Assembly (NCBI RefSeq): GCF_001618865.1
Contig: NZ_CP015136.1
Location: 3,631,001-3,695,000 of the forward strand
Source: Luteitalea pratensis
Lineage (GTDB): Bacteria; Acidobacteriota; Vicinamibacteria; Vicinamibacterales; Vicinamibacteraceae
Length of the DNA stretch: 64,000 nucleotides
Direction: 5' to 3'
Shown here: in pieces, positions 35,631 to 43,242 of the stretch
How the letters are laid out: each line of letters starts with the position of its first letter
Numbering within the stretch: the first letter of the stretch is position 1
Position numbers and translations under genes: made by a program
Notes under the pieces: model-generated
Databases searched by the model: none
Seen by the model: only the letters and a program-made list of their open reading frames with translations
Told to the model about the DNA's origin: nothing

Positions 35631-36613
35631 TGGTGTCGCGACCGCCCGACGAACCGCCGTTCATCGACAGCACGGCCGCGCTGGCCTCGCTGTACCAGGC
35701 GCCGTTTACGGAGTTCATCGTGCGCCGCTCGACGCTGGCGTCGCAGTTGAAACGCAGCGGCCACAAGGATGTCGCGGCTCGCATTGCCGCGGCTACCAAG
35801 CCCTCACGCGCAGCCTACCTCGTCAACCAGGTGTTCTGGCGGGCGCAACCGGTTTACGACGCCGTACTCGACGCGGGCACCGCGGCTCGGGCCGCACAAC
35901 AGGCGCGACTGCTCGGCGATGCCGCCACCGACGTCGGCGAGACGTTGCGCGTGCGTGACGATGCGGTGGCCCGGGCGGTGGAGCAGGCCGAACGCGTCGC
36001 CGACGACGAGGGACAGCACGGCAGCGATGCCATCCTCGCGCAGGTGCGTGCCACGTTCGAGGCCCTGGCCGCGCACGGCCGCGAGGCGCGACTTTCACAC
36101 GGGCAGCTCACCACCGACGTCGAACTTCCCGGCCTGGCAGCGTTTGCGGGCTTGATCCTGCCGACGTCGTCAGCGGCGCCAGTCCGCCGCTTCGAGGTGG
36201 TCGCCCGCCGCCCGGAAGCCACAAGCGATCCAGAACCCCCTCCGGCGGCGCCCGACCCTCGCGTCGTCGAAGCCGCAGCGCTCCTGGAGGCGCTAGGAGA
36301 GCGCCATGCGGCAGCTGCCAATCGCGTCGAGGAGTTGCGACAGACGACGGCGGCGGCCGAGGAGGTAGCCAGCGAAGCGGAGCGTGCCGCAGCGGAAGCG
36401 ACGCGGTCGGCAACCGACGCACGCAAGGCCGCAGAACGTGCCGCGGTGAGCCGGCTCTCGGCCGAACAGGATCTCGCGCGTCTCGGTGAGGAACGAGCGG
36501 CGGCCGAGGCTCGCCTCCGCGAGTTGGAAGGCGACGCGCCGTCAGCACCGACGCCGACGCCGGCACCGGGCAAGGGCCACGGCCGGGCCACCGGGCGCCA
36601 CCCCCGCCGCTGA
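35630..36613 (+). CDS. Coiled-coil protein of unknown function
   Basis: A 327-residue soluble protein. The N-terminal 65 residues (LASLYQAPFTEFIVRRSTLASQLK, then a KPSRAAYLVNQVFW segment) are a conserved helical domain seen in many high-GC bacteria without known function. Residues 90-160 and 215-305 are Ala/Glu/Arg-rich helices predicted to form coiled coils, and a Pro-rich basic tail ends the protein. The ATG overlaps the stop of the YgjP-like gene (TGATG). It could be structural or regulatory; nothing in the sequence decides. Confidence 0.8.
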   Translation: MVSRPPDEPPFIDSTAALASLYQAPFTEFIVRRSTLASQLKRSGHKDVAARIAAATKPSRAAYLVNQVFWRAQPVYDAVLDAGTAARAAQQARLLGDAATDVGETLRVRDDAVARAVEQAERVADDEGQHGSDAILAQVRATFEALAAHGREARLSHGQLTTDVELPGLAAFAGLILPTSSAAPVRRFEVVARRPEATSDPEPPPAAPDPRVVEAAALLEALGERHAAAANRVEELRQTTAAAEEVASEAERAAAEATRSATDARKAAERAAVSRLSAEQDLARLGEERAAAEARLRELEGDAPSAPTPTPAPGKGHGRATGRHPRR

Positions 36614-36657
36614 CGCGTACGGCGGCGTTCGGCCCGGCTCGGCAGTCCGCCGGCGGT

Positions 36658-36692
36658 GTTCAGCGTTCGGCGTTCAGCGTTCGGCGTTCCCT
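36658..36692. repeat. Heptamer array (GTTCAGC/GTTCGGC)n
   Basis: Alternating units GTTCAGC, GTTCGGC, GTTCAGC, GTTCGGC and a divergent GTTCCCT. It is the reverse complement of the GAACGCT/GAACGCC arrays at 51876 and 62004. It lies between convergent gene ends, 10 bp before the stop of the Cys-cluster gene. Confidence 0.93.
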
Positions 36693-36701
36693 TGACGGCC
36701 G

Positions 36702-37946
36702 TCACGTCCCTTCGGGGCGCCAGTCACAGCCGTCGAGTACCCGCGCCGCGCCGGCGACCAACTGGAGAAGGCGAGAGGCGTCCTCGTCGACCTCGTGCGC
36801 GCTGCAGGCGCGGGCCCACACATCGCGATCCAGCAGGTGCAAGACGATCCAGTCCGCCGCGCGGATCGCTGAGGTCAATCGCCCCAAGGTGACGGTCGAC
36901 GAGCCGTCTACCGCCGTCGCCTGCAGCGCGAGTGCCGTCAGGACATAGGCATATACGAGAGAGGCCGCGACCGATCGCAGCCCCGTGCCCTGGTAGGCCA
37001 CCCAGGAACCGACCAGGCGGGTTGCGAGGTAACGGCCCAGCGCAGCATCCGCCTGCCTTCTGCTGATCGACTCTCCCGCCATCGAGGCGTCGGTGAGCCC
37101 CGCCGGCCATGCGGAGGGGCGCCATTCGCCCGGTACGCCTGACAACAGGGGCAACAACACTCGAGACCGCAACGCGTCAGGTGCCGCGCTGATTCGCAGC
37201 GCGCGGTTCGGATCGGGATGTCGCCACGGGCGGCTGACGAGAACGTCGAGGGAGCCCTCCGACTGCCGCCAAATGCGAAGCACGTCGGTCCAGCACAGTG
37301 CGCTTGCCAGCATCGTCGAGAGCGAAGCCATTCCCGCGCAGGCTGGGCCCAGGAAGTCCGTCAGTCCCCGTGCCTCCCATGCTGTGTAGGCGCCGTGGCC
37401 GGCCAGCACACCCGGACGGAGCAGCGGTGGCCAGGCCTCGCGAGCGTCGAGCGCCTCGAGATGGACCCGCCGGTCTGCACATATATGGTCGAACGATAGA
37501 AAAACGTCGGGACCGTCGTTCTGCCCAGGTGGTGAATCCTGGACGATCATCCGCGCAGCTGTGCCACACCACGCCGACAAGGACATGTGCCAGCCGCGAG
37601 CGTCGACGAGCAACAACCTGGGAAATTGTCGGCAACTGTATGGCAGTGCGTCACTTCCGAGTGTCGTTTCGATAGCGCAACCGCCGCAGGCGGCCCGCGG
37701 CGCGTGGAAGACGCACTCCCTTGAGGGTGTGTGGCCTAAAACACTCTCCCGGATCCACGGCGTTGTCCCCGCCAAGTGCAACGCGCCATCTGCCTCTGCC
37801 CGTCTAAGTAGCTCGAGCGGTGCGTTCTCGACGGGAATAGGCCATCCAGCCCGGCAGCAACTGCCGGTGTGGCCACAGGCATAGGACGACAGCCCTCGCA
37901 GTGTGCGAATGCGTGCGCCGGCGGGAGGAGCAGTGGGCAGCGACAT
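36702..37946 (-). CDS. FliB/YkgJ-like cysteine-cluster protein
   Basis: A 414-residue protein with an N-terminal Cys cluster, YACGHTGSCCRAGW (Cys24, Cys30, Cys31 then Trp), and further Cys in ECVFHAPRAACGGCAI and LPYSCRQFP. This spacing resembles the metal- or Fe-S-binding cluster of YkgJ proteins and of the flagellin lysine methylase FliB. The C-terminal two-thirds is helical and shows no recognised domain. No flagellar gene is in the window, so a FliB role is not supported. ATG start at 37946. Confidence 0.72.
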   Translation of the reverse strand: MSLPTAPPAGARIRTLRGLSSYACGHTGSCCRAGWPIPVENAPLELLRRAEADGALHLAGTTPWIRESVLGHTPSRECVFHAPRAACGGCAIETTLGSDALPYSCRQFPRLLLVDARGWHMSLSAWCGTAARMIVQDSPPGQNDGPDVFLSFDHICADRRVHLEALDAREAWPPLLRPGVLAGHGAYTAWEARGLTDFLGPACAGMASLSTMLASALCWTDVLRIWRQSEGSLDVLVSRPWRHPDPNRALRISAAPDALRSRVLLPLLSGVPGEWRPSAWPAGLTDASMAGESISRRQADAALGRYLATRLVGSWVAYQGTGLRSVAASLVYAYVLTALALQATAVDGSSTVTLGRLTSAIRAADWIVLHLLDRDVWARACSAHEVDEDASRLLQLVAGAARVLDGCDWRPEGT

Positions 37947-38105
37947 GGACCCTATCGGCCTCGGCTCGCGTCCAAAAAGTACTGGTTAACTAGCGGGGGG
38001 TGCGCCTGCACGCCCCTGCATCCTGTCACGTTCTCGGCGTCCGTGCGTCCGCGCAATGGAGGCCGCCTGGACCTTCCCGGGTCGGCGCCCGGAGGAGTTG
38101 GTTCG

Positions 38106-38969
38106 ATGAAATGCTCGCTCGTCCGTAGTGTGTCCCAGAGGACCGCGTTGGTCGCTGTCTTGTGCCTCATCGGCGGGACGGGCGGCGCCGAGGCTGGGTT
38201 CATCACGTTCGAGGCGGCGGGGCCCGACCCTGCCTCCATCACTCCTGCCCGCGATGCCTTCCGCGCCGCCGTCGGCGGCGGCAGCCTCGCGGGCGCAAAT
38301 GGATCGTTTGGGGGCCTGCGTCGCGAGATCAACTGGGATGGCGTGCCGGCGATGTTCTCGGACCCGAGCGGCCTTCCCGGGGACTTCTTCAACGTCAACT
38401 CGCCGCGCGGCGCCGTGTTCAGCACGCCAGGAACGGCTTTCATGGTCAGCGCCAATGCCGGTGGCGCAGCTCCGACGCTCTTCGGTTTCCCGGACGACTT
38501 CGAGGCCTTCAGCGCGCAGAAGATCTTCACCGCAGTCAACAGTCCGATCACTGACGTGCTGTTCTTCGTGCCCGGCACCACCAACGCAGCGACGACCAAC
38601 GCCTTCGGGGTGGTCTTTGTCGACGTCGAGGCTGCCAACGTCACGAAGCTGGAGTTCTTCGATGTGTCGAACAACCTGATCTACACGCGCAATGCGCTGG
38701 TATCAGGCAATCAGGGTCTGACATTCCTCGGCGCCGCCGCGACCGCCGGTGAACGCATCGGCCGGGTGCGAATCACAGCCGGCGCCAACACCTTCGTCTC
38801 CAACGGCGTGCTCGGCAACCTGGACGACGAGATCGTCGTGATGGACGACTTCCTGTATGGGGAGCCGGTGGGACGGGCGGCGGTGCCGGAGCCAGGACTC
38901 ACGAGCCTCGTGGTGCTCGGTGGCATCGGCGCGCTGAGGCGCTGGCGGCGCAGCCGTCAGGGGGCCTGA
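38106..38969 (+). CDS. PEP-CTERM-sorted secreted protein
   Basis: A 287-residue exported protein. The signal peptide ends near AEAG (residue 30). The C-terminus is a PEP-CTERM sorting signal: VPEPG, a hydrophobic stretch (LTSLVVLGGIGAL) and a basic end (RRWRRSRQGA). Such proteins are processed by an exosortase in the inner membrane and released or anchored outside. The middle part is a beta-rich domain of unknown function. GGAGGAG sits 8 nt before the ATG. The exosortase gene is not in this window. Confidence 0.88.
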   Translation: MKCSLVRSVSQRTALVAVLCLIGGTGGAEAGFITFEAAGPDPASITPARDAFRAAVGGGSLAGANGSFGGLRREINWDGVPAMFSDPSGLPGDFFNVNSPRGAVFSTPGTAFMVSANAGGAAPTLFGFPDDFEAFSAQKIFTAVNSPITDVLFFVPGTTNAATTNAFGVVFVDVEAANVTKLEFFDVSNNLIYTRNALVSGNQGLTFLGAAATAGERIGRVRITAGANTFVSNGVLGNLDDEIVVMDDFLYGEPVGRAAVPEPGLTSLVVLGGIGALRRWRRSRQGA

Positions 38970-38987
38970 CGAGGAAAATCAGGAAGC

Positions 38988-39073
38988 TGGTGCCCGCTCT
39001 CGGACTCGAACCGAGATGCCCGTGAGGGCGGGGGATTTTGAGTCCCCTGCGTCTGCCATTTCGCCAAGCGGGC
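38988..39073 (-). tRNA. tRNA-Leu(CAA)
   Basis: An 86-nt cloverleaf on the minus strand with an encoded CCA end at 38988-38990. The acceptor arms GCCCGCT and AGCGGGC pair fully. The T arm contains GGTTCGAGTCC. The anticodon stem GGGGA/TCCCC encloses CTCAAAA, giving anticodon CAA. The long variable arm, CGCCCTCACGGGC, is typical of leucine tRNAs. Confidence 0.96.
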
Positions 39074-39125
39074 GCCGGCGCAGTCTACCAAATCGGGCCG
39101 GACCGCGGTGCCGCGGTCCGCACCC

Positions 39126-39728
39126 TCACTGCTTTGGCGAATTGGCGCCAACGGTCCACAGGTACAGCGTCCGGCTGGTCCCATTGCCGTCGGTGAATGT
39201 TTCGACCTTGTCGGGCGGCCAGTCGCCCATCCCGAACTGATGCGAGACGATGCGGGCCCCGGGCTTGAGCTGCGAGAGCAGCCGCGGGCGCAGTTTGACG
39301 TTCGAGGACGACAGCAGGTACAGGGTCACCACGGTCGCCTGCGAGATGTCCGCCTGCAGTGCGTCCTGCTGACGGAACTCGACCAGGGATTCGACGCCGG
39401 CCTGCTTCGCGTTGGCGCGTCCCTCCGCGATTCGGGCCGGATCGATGTCGACCCCGATACCGCGCGCCCCGAACTGCTTGGCGGCGGTCACGACCATGCG
39501 CCCGTCGCCCGACCCGAGATCGATGACGACATCGTTCTTGCCGACACCAGCGAGACCGAGCATGCGCTCGACGACGTCCTGCGGGGTCGGCACGTAGGGC
39601 GCCAGGCTCGCCTGTGGCGCGGTGGCGACATTGGCCGGCCCGGCCGCCTGGGAAACGGCCGATCCCACCAACAGCACAGCTGTCATCAGGCCGACCGGCC
39701 CGACAATCCGCCAGAGTCCTTGCTTCAT
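39126..39728 (-). CDS. Class I SAM-dependent methyltransferase with an export signal
   Basis: A 200-residue protein. The N-terminus is a predicted signal peptide or anchor (LMTAVLLVGSAVSQAAG). The rest is a Rossmann methyltransferase domain with motif I VIDLGSGDGRMVV, an acidic residue after GIGVDIDP and post-I FRQQDALQA. It belongs to a group of small methyltransferases that commonly have such leaders. Since SAM is cytosolic, an anchored form facing the cytoplasm is one explanation. GGGAG lies 8 nt before the ATG. The substrate is unknown. Confidence 0.87.
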   Translation of the reverse strand: MKQGLWRIVGPVGLMTAVLLVGSAVSQAAGPANVATAPQASLAPYVPTPQDVVERMLGLAGVGKNDVVIDLGSGDGRMVVTAAKQFGARGIGVDIDPARIAEGRANAKQAGVESLVEFRQQDALQADISQATVVTLYLLSSSNVKLRPRLLSQLKPGARIVSHQFGMGDWPPDKVETFTDGNGTSRTLYLWTVGANSPKQ

Positions 39729-39844
39729 CCCGGTAGCTCCCTTGCGGGCAGGGGTGAAACATCCCTGCCGATGACTTTTCGACGACTTTTGCCAGGACGC
39801 GGTTTGCCAGCGTCGGGATCTCCCGGGTGTCCGGCAAAGTGCGG

Positions 39845-39850
39845 TATACT
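39845..39850 (+). promoter_or_regulatory. Putative -10 box of the CarD gene
   Basis: TATACT stands out in a GC-rich spacer, 69 bp upstream of the CarD start codon. No consensus -35 is present at 17 bp. A leader of about 60 nt follows. Confidence 0.4.
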
Positions 39851-39918
39851 GACACGGTTTCTAAGACCTAATCGCTGGAAAGCGCTACCTGTGCAACCAT
39901 CCGGAGAGAGGGGTGCCC

Positions 39919-40530
39919 GTGACATTTCAGGTCGGTGACAAGGTCATCTACCCGAATCATGGACTCGGTGTCGTTGAACGTATCGAGACCAAGACGATTC
40001 TGGGAACTGTGTGCGATTTCTATCAATTGCGCATGGTGGCAAACGAGACGACGGTGCTAGTGCCCGTCAACAATGTCGACAGCGTCGGCCTGCGCCGCGC
40101 GGTGTGTGACGAAGAAATCAAGCGACTGTACGGGCTGCTCTCCGATGGCAACATCGATAGCCACCAGAATTGGAAAGGGCGCTTCAAGGACAACTCGGAC
40201 CGGATGCGCACGGGCTCCATCTACGACGTCGTCGAGGTCCTCAAGAGCCTCTGTTACCTCAGCAAGTCGAAGAACCTCTCCTTCCGCGAGAAGCGCATGC
40301 TCGACCGCGCCCGCTTCCTCGTAATTTCCGAAATTTCTGAAGTGACGCACCAGCCCATGGCTGGAGTGGAAGTGATGGTCGACGAAGCGCTTTGCAAGTG
40401 CTTCAAGACCAAGGACGACAGTGTGCCCGCGCGTCGCCCCGTGGTTGCCGCCATCGCTGCCAGCGTGACGGCCCCCAAGGTCACCACCGCGACCAGGGCC
40501 ACGGCGCGTCGCGCCTTGACCAGCAATTAG
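39919..40530 (+). CDS. CarD-family transcriptional regulator
   Basis: A 203-residue protein. The N-terminal RNA-polymerase-interacting Tudor-like domain begins TFQVGDKVIYPNHGLGVVER, and the helical DNA-binding domain covers about residues 75-160 (LSFREKRMLDRARFLVISEI). In bacteria such as mycobacteria CarD stabilises open promoter complexes, notably at rRNA genes. The C-terminal 40 residues are Ala/Thr/Arg-rich and unique to this protein. GTG 39919 matches the usual CarD N-terminus; a GTG two codons earlier is possible. It is followed by a strong terminator, so it is a single-gene transcript. Confidence 0.95.
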   Translation: MTFQVGDKVIYPNHGLGVVERIETKTILGTVCDFYQLRMVANETTVLVPVNNVDSVGLRRAVCDEEIKRLYGLLSDGNIDSHQNWKGRFKDNSDRMRTGSIYDVVEVLKSLCYLSKSKNLSFREKRMLDRARFLVISEISEVTHQPMAGVEVMVDEALCKCFKTKDDSVPARRPVVAAIAASVTAPKVTTATRATARRALTSN

Positions 40531-40563
40531 GGTTCGCTGCCAGCAGCGTCGAAGAAACCGCTG

Positions 40564-40599
40564 AAGAGCCCGGCGACCGAGAGGTTGCCGGGCTCTTTC
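40564..40599 (+). terminator. Strong intrinsic terminator after the CarD gene
   Basis: A 15-bp stem, AAGAGCCCGGCGACC paired with GGTTGCCGGGCTCTT (one G-T pair), around the loop GAGA, ending in TTT. It is the clearest rho-independent terminator in the window. Confidence 0.92.
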
Positions 40600-40642
40600 G
40601 CGTATAGTGCCCTGCGTCGCTCGGCTGGCGAGCGCCCGTCCT

Positions 40643-41407
40643 GTGTCCACGCTGATCACCGCCGTTCGAAGCCTGGTGGCGTATGTGTTCGTGATTGCCT
40701 ACCTGGTGATCATCGGCGCACCGGCCCTCCTGATCGGAATCGCCACCAACACGCACAGGCACCTCATCGTGCTCGCCGTCGCCTGCATCCGCATCGCCCT
40801 GGGCATTCTCGGGATACGGGTCATGGTGGCGGGGGGTGAGCACATCCAGCGCGGGCGCGCGGCCCTCTACGCGGTCAACCACGCCAGCAACGTCGAACCG
40901 CCGATCATCTTCGCGGTCCTGCGGGAACTCACCCCACGGCTCAAGGTGGTCTACAAGGCCGTGCTTCGGAAGCTGCCGATTCTCGGGCGCGGCTTCGACG
41001 CCGTCGGCTTCGTACCCATCGAACGCGAGAACCGGGAACGCGCGACCCAGGCGATCGACCAGGCCGCACGCAGCGTGCAGTCCGGCAACTCGCTCCTGAT
41101 GTTCCCCGAAGGCACGCGCAGCCGGACCGGCGAACTGCTCCCGTTCAAGAAAGGGGCGTTCGTCCTCGCCATCAAGGTCCAGGCGCCGGTCGTGCCGACT
41201 GCGATCTTCGGCGCGGCCAGGGCGATGCGCCCGGGCAGCCCGCTCATCTGGCCGACGACGGTGCGCGTGCATTTTGGCGCGCCAGTCGAGACGGCGGGTC
41301 TCGAACTCGCCGACCGCGACACTCTCGCCCAGCGGGTTCGAGGTGAAGTAGCGCATTTGCTCGACGACGCGGCGCGCGCCGACGGCGGGACTTCAGGTAG
41401 CCTGTAG
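40643..41407 (+). CDS. plsC: 1-acyl-sn-glycerol-3-phosphate acyltransferase
   Basis: A 254-residue inner-membrane enzyme that acylates lysophosphatidate to phosphatidate. Two N-terminal hydrophobic segments precede the acyltransferase domain. Motif I is VNHASNVEPP, where His80 is kept but the usual Asp of NHx4D is Glu85. Motif III is FPEGTRSRTGELLPFKKGAF and motif IV ends IWPTTVRVHFGAP. The start is GTG 40643, after a TATAGT box at 40602-40607. The stop codon falls within a two-unit heptamer repeat. Confidence 0.92.
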   Translation: MSTLITAVRSLVAYVFVIAYLVIIGAPALLIGIATNTHRHLIVLAVACIRIALGILGIRVMVAGGEHIQRGRAALYAVNHASNVEPPIIFAVLRELTPRLKVVYKAVLRKLPILGRGFDAVGFVPIERENRERATQAIDQAARSVQSGNSLLMFPEGTRSRTGELLPFKKGAFVLAIKVQAPVVPTAIFGAARAMRPGSPLIWPTTVRVHFGAPVETAGLELADRDTLAQRVRGEVAHLLDDAARADGGTSGSL

Positions 41408-41410
41408 CCT
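41397..41410. repeat. Two heptamers GTAGCCT overlapping the plsC stop codon
   Basis: Two perfect GTAGCCT units; the TAG stop of plsC (41405-41407) lies in the second. The unit is related to the complement of AGGCTGG and CTGTAGG seen at 24.98 kb. With only two units this is weak on its own. Confidence 0.55.
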
Positions 41411-41446
41411 GGAGGTGTCGCCACGCTGGCGGCCGACGCACTGACT

Positions 41447-42052
41447 ATGGACCTTCTCCTGACGCTCGGGCGGACGCTCGGCTTCTCCATGGCTGCCGGC
41501 GTCAATCTCTACGCCACGGTCGGCATCCTGGGGCTCGCCTCGCGCTACGGATGGGTGTCCCTGCCCGAACAGTTCAAGGTCTTCGATCACGACGTCGTGA
41601 TTTATTCCGCGCTGGCGTTGTTTGTCATCGAGTTCGTGGCCGACAAGATCCCGTGGATCGACACCCTCTGGGATGGCGTGCACACCGCCATTCGCCCCCT
41701 CGGCGGGGCGCTCATCGCCGTCAGCACGCTCGGTGAGGCATCGCCGGCGCTGCAGGGCCTCGTCGCCCTGCTCGGCGGCGGCCTTGCCGCGTCGAGTCAC
41801 CTCACCAAGGCCGGCACACGTGTCACCGTCAACGCCAGCCCCGAGCCCTTCTCGAACTGGATGCTGAGCCTGTTCGAAGATGCCTTCGTGTTCGCGCTGG
41901 CAGGACTCGCGCTCAAGTTCCCGCTCATCGCGCTGGCCGTCGTGATCGTGGCGTTCGTGGTCTGCATCGCCGTCCTTACCTACGTCGTTCGCACGCTGCG
42001 CCGCGTGTTCGCGCGGCGCCGGCAGTCCCTGTTCGGCGAGCAGCCCGCCTGA
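41447..42052 (+). CDS. DUF4126 integral membrane protein
   Basis: A 201-residue membrane protein with four to five helices. Family features are GFSMAAGVNLYATVGILGLASRYGW at the N-terminus (shown here as consecutive short motifs GFSMAAGVNLY and GILGLASR), ADKIPWIDTLWDGVH and ASSHLTKAGTRVTVNASPEP. The function of DUF4126 is unknown; such proteins are widely distributed in bacteria with complex envelopes. It lies 39 bp downstream of plsC on the same strand and is likely in the same transcript. Confidence 0.9.
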   Translation: MDLLLTLGRTLGFSMAAGVNLYATVGILGLASRYGWVSLPEQFKVFDHDVVIYSALALFVIEFVADKIPWIDTLWDGVHTAIRPLGGALIAVSTLGEASPALQGLVALLGGGLAASSHLTKAGTRVTVNASPEPFSNWMLSLFEDAFVFALAGLALKFPLIALAVVIVAFVVCIAVLTYVVRTLRRVFARRRQSLFGEQPA

Positions 42053-42067
42053 GCCGTCGGCGGGCGG

Positions 42068-43213
42068 TCAGCCACCGACGGTGAAGCGCAACTCGAAGGG
42101 CGCGAGGGGCTGGCTGTCGAAGGCCGTGATGCCTGGCGCCAGCCTGATGATCACGGTGCGGAACCGCTCGAACGGCGCCGAGAACTTCAACTCCAGCGTT
42201 CGTCGGCCCTGGTCGTAGTTGGCGACGAAGGGCGGTGTACTAGCCGGCGGGATGCCACGTTCCGCCGCCTCGCGCGCGTCGTAGGCCGCCATCACGTTGC
42301 CCTTGAAGGACTGCGGCGTCATGTCGCGCGAGAACTGCAGGCGGACGCGGGCATCAGCCGTGACGTCCACCTCTCCGGCTGTTGGCGTGGAGAAGATGAC
42401 CTGTGGTGGCGGTGCAGGGGGCGCCACTTCCGTGGTCTCGACGGGTGTGGTGTCCGACACCGGCTGCGTGGTGCGGATGGCGATGGCCTCGATCCAGACG
42501 AGGCCCTTGCTGGTGTGGACGTCACCCTGGACCTCGAGCCATCGTCCCGTGTCGACGCGCGCGTCGACGTTCAGATCGAAGCCCTGCCCCTTCGGTCGTC
42601 GGCCCACGACCCAGAGACTCGCGTCGGCCAGCTGGATCACGAAGTCGAACTTGCTGCGCGCTGGGCTCGCCGGCTGATCCCCGAAGAGGTTGCGGCCCCG
42701 GAATCGACCACTGACGGTCACCGACTGTCCGTCGAACCGCAGCGGGTCGAGCGCGAGGCCGCGCACCGATGGTGCGGTGAATGGCTCGGCCTTCCTGACC
42801 TCGTTCACGACGATCACCAGCAACTCGCCCTGCGCCGGCCATTCACGCTGAAGGACCTTCTGGGACAAGGCTGCGAGGCCGTACGTCGAGACCCGCTGGT
42901 CGTCGTGGGTGAGGCGGCCGACGTCGATGAACGTTCCCGCTACCTCGACGTCGCCCGTCACCTGGGCAGTCGCGGCATCGCCAACGGCGAGCAGGCGTGT
43001 CTCCCCACTGAGCAGGGCGGTGCCCACCTGGTCGGTGACCAGCTTGGCACGGACCCTGACCGCCTGGAGGTGGTAGAACCCGGCGTACGCCGTCAGGGCA
43101 CCGAGGGTGGTCGCCTTGCGCCCTGAGGCGCCCTCGGCGCGTATCTGCGACGAGGCGGGCGACACGCCCGACAGCAGGGCGAGGACGAGGAGTATCAGGC
43201 TACGGACCAACAT
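42068..43213 (-). CDS. Secreted protein with a C-terminal Big-type Ig-like domain
   Basis: A 381-residue exported protein. The signal peptide ends near SPASSQ (residue 23). The central part (about 30-245) is beta-rich without a recognised family, and contains repeated OB-fold-like strands such as VTVSGRFRGRNLFG and LEVQGDVHTSKGLV. After a Pro-rich linker the last 110 residues form an SbsA/Big_5-type Ig-like domain (QVIFSTPTAGEVDVTADARV and RVRLQFSRDM). It is convergent with DUF4126 and lies 29 bp downstream of the OPT transporter gene on the same strand. Confidence 0.75.
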   Translation of the reverse strand: MLVRSLILLVLALLSGVSPASSQIRAEGASGRKATTLGALTAYAGFYHLQAVRVRAKLVTDQVGTALLSGETRLLAVGDAATAQVTGDVEVAGTFIDVGRLTHDDQRVSTYGLAALSQKVLQREWPAQGELLVIVVNEVRKAEPFTAPSVRGLALDPLRFDGQSVTVSGRFRGRNLFGDQPASPARSKFDFVIQLADASLWVVGRRPKGQGFDLNVDARVDTGRWLEVQGDVHTSKGLVWIEAIAIRTTQPVSDTTPVETTEVAPPAPPPQVIFSTPTAGEVDVTADARVRLQFSRDMTPQSFKGNVMAAYDAREAAERGIPPASTPPFVANYDQGRRTLELKFSAPFERFRTVIIRLAPGITAFDSQPLAPFELRFTVGG

Positions 43214-43242
43214 ATGTGAGTAACGACGCCTCCCGAGGCCCC

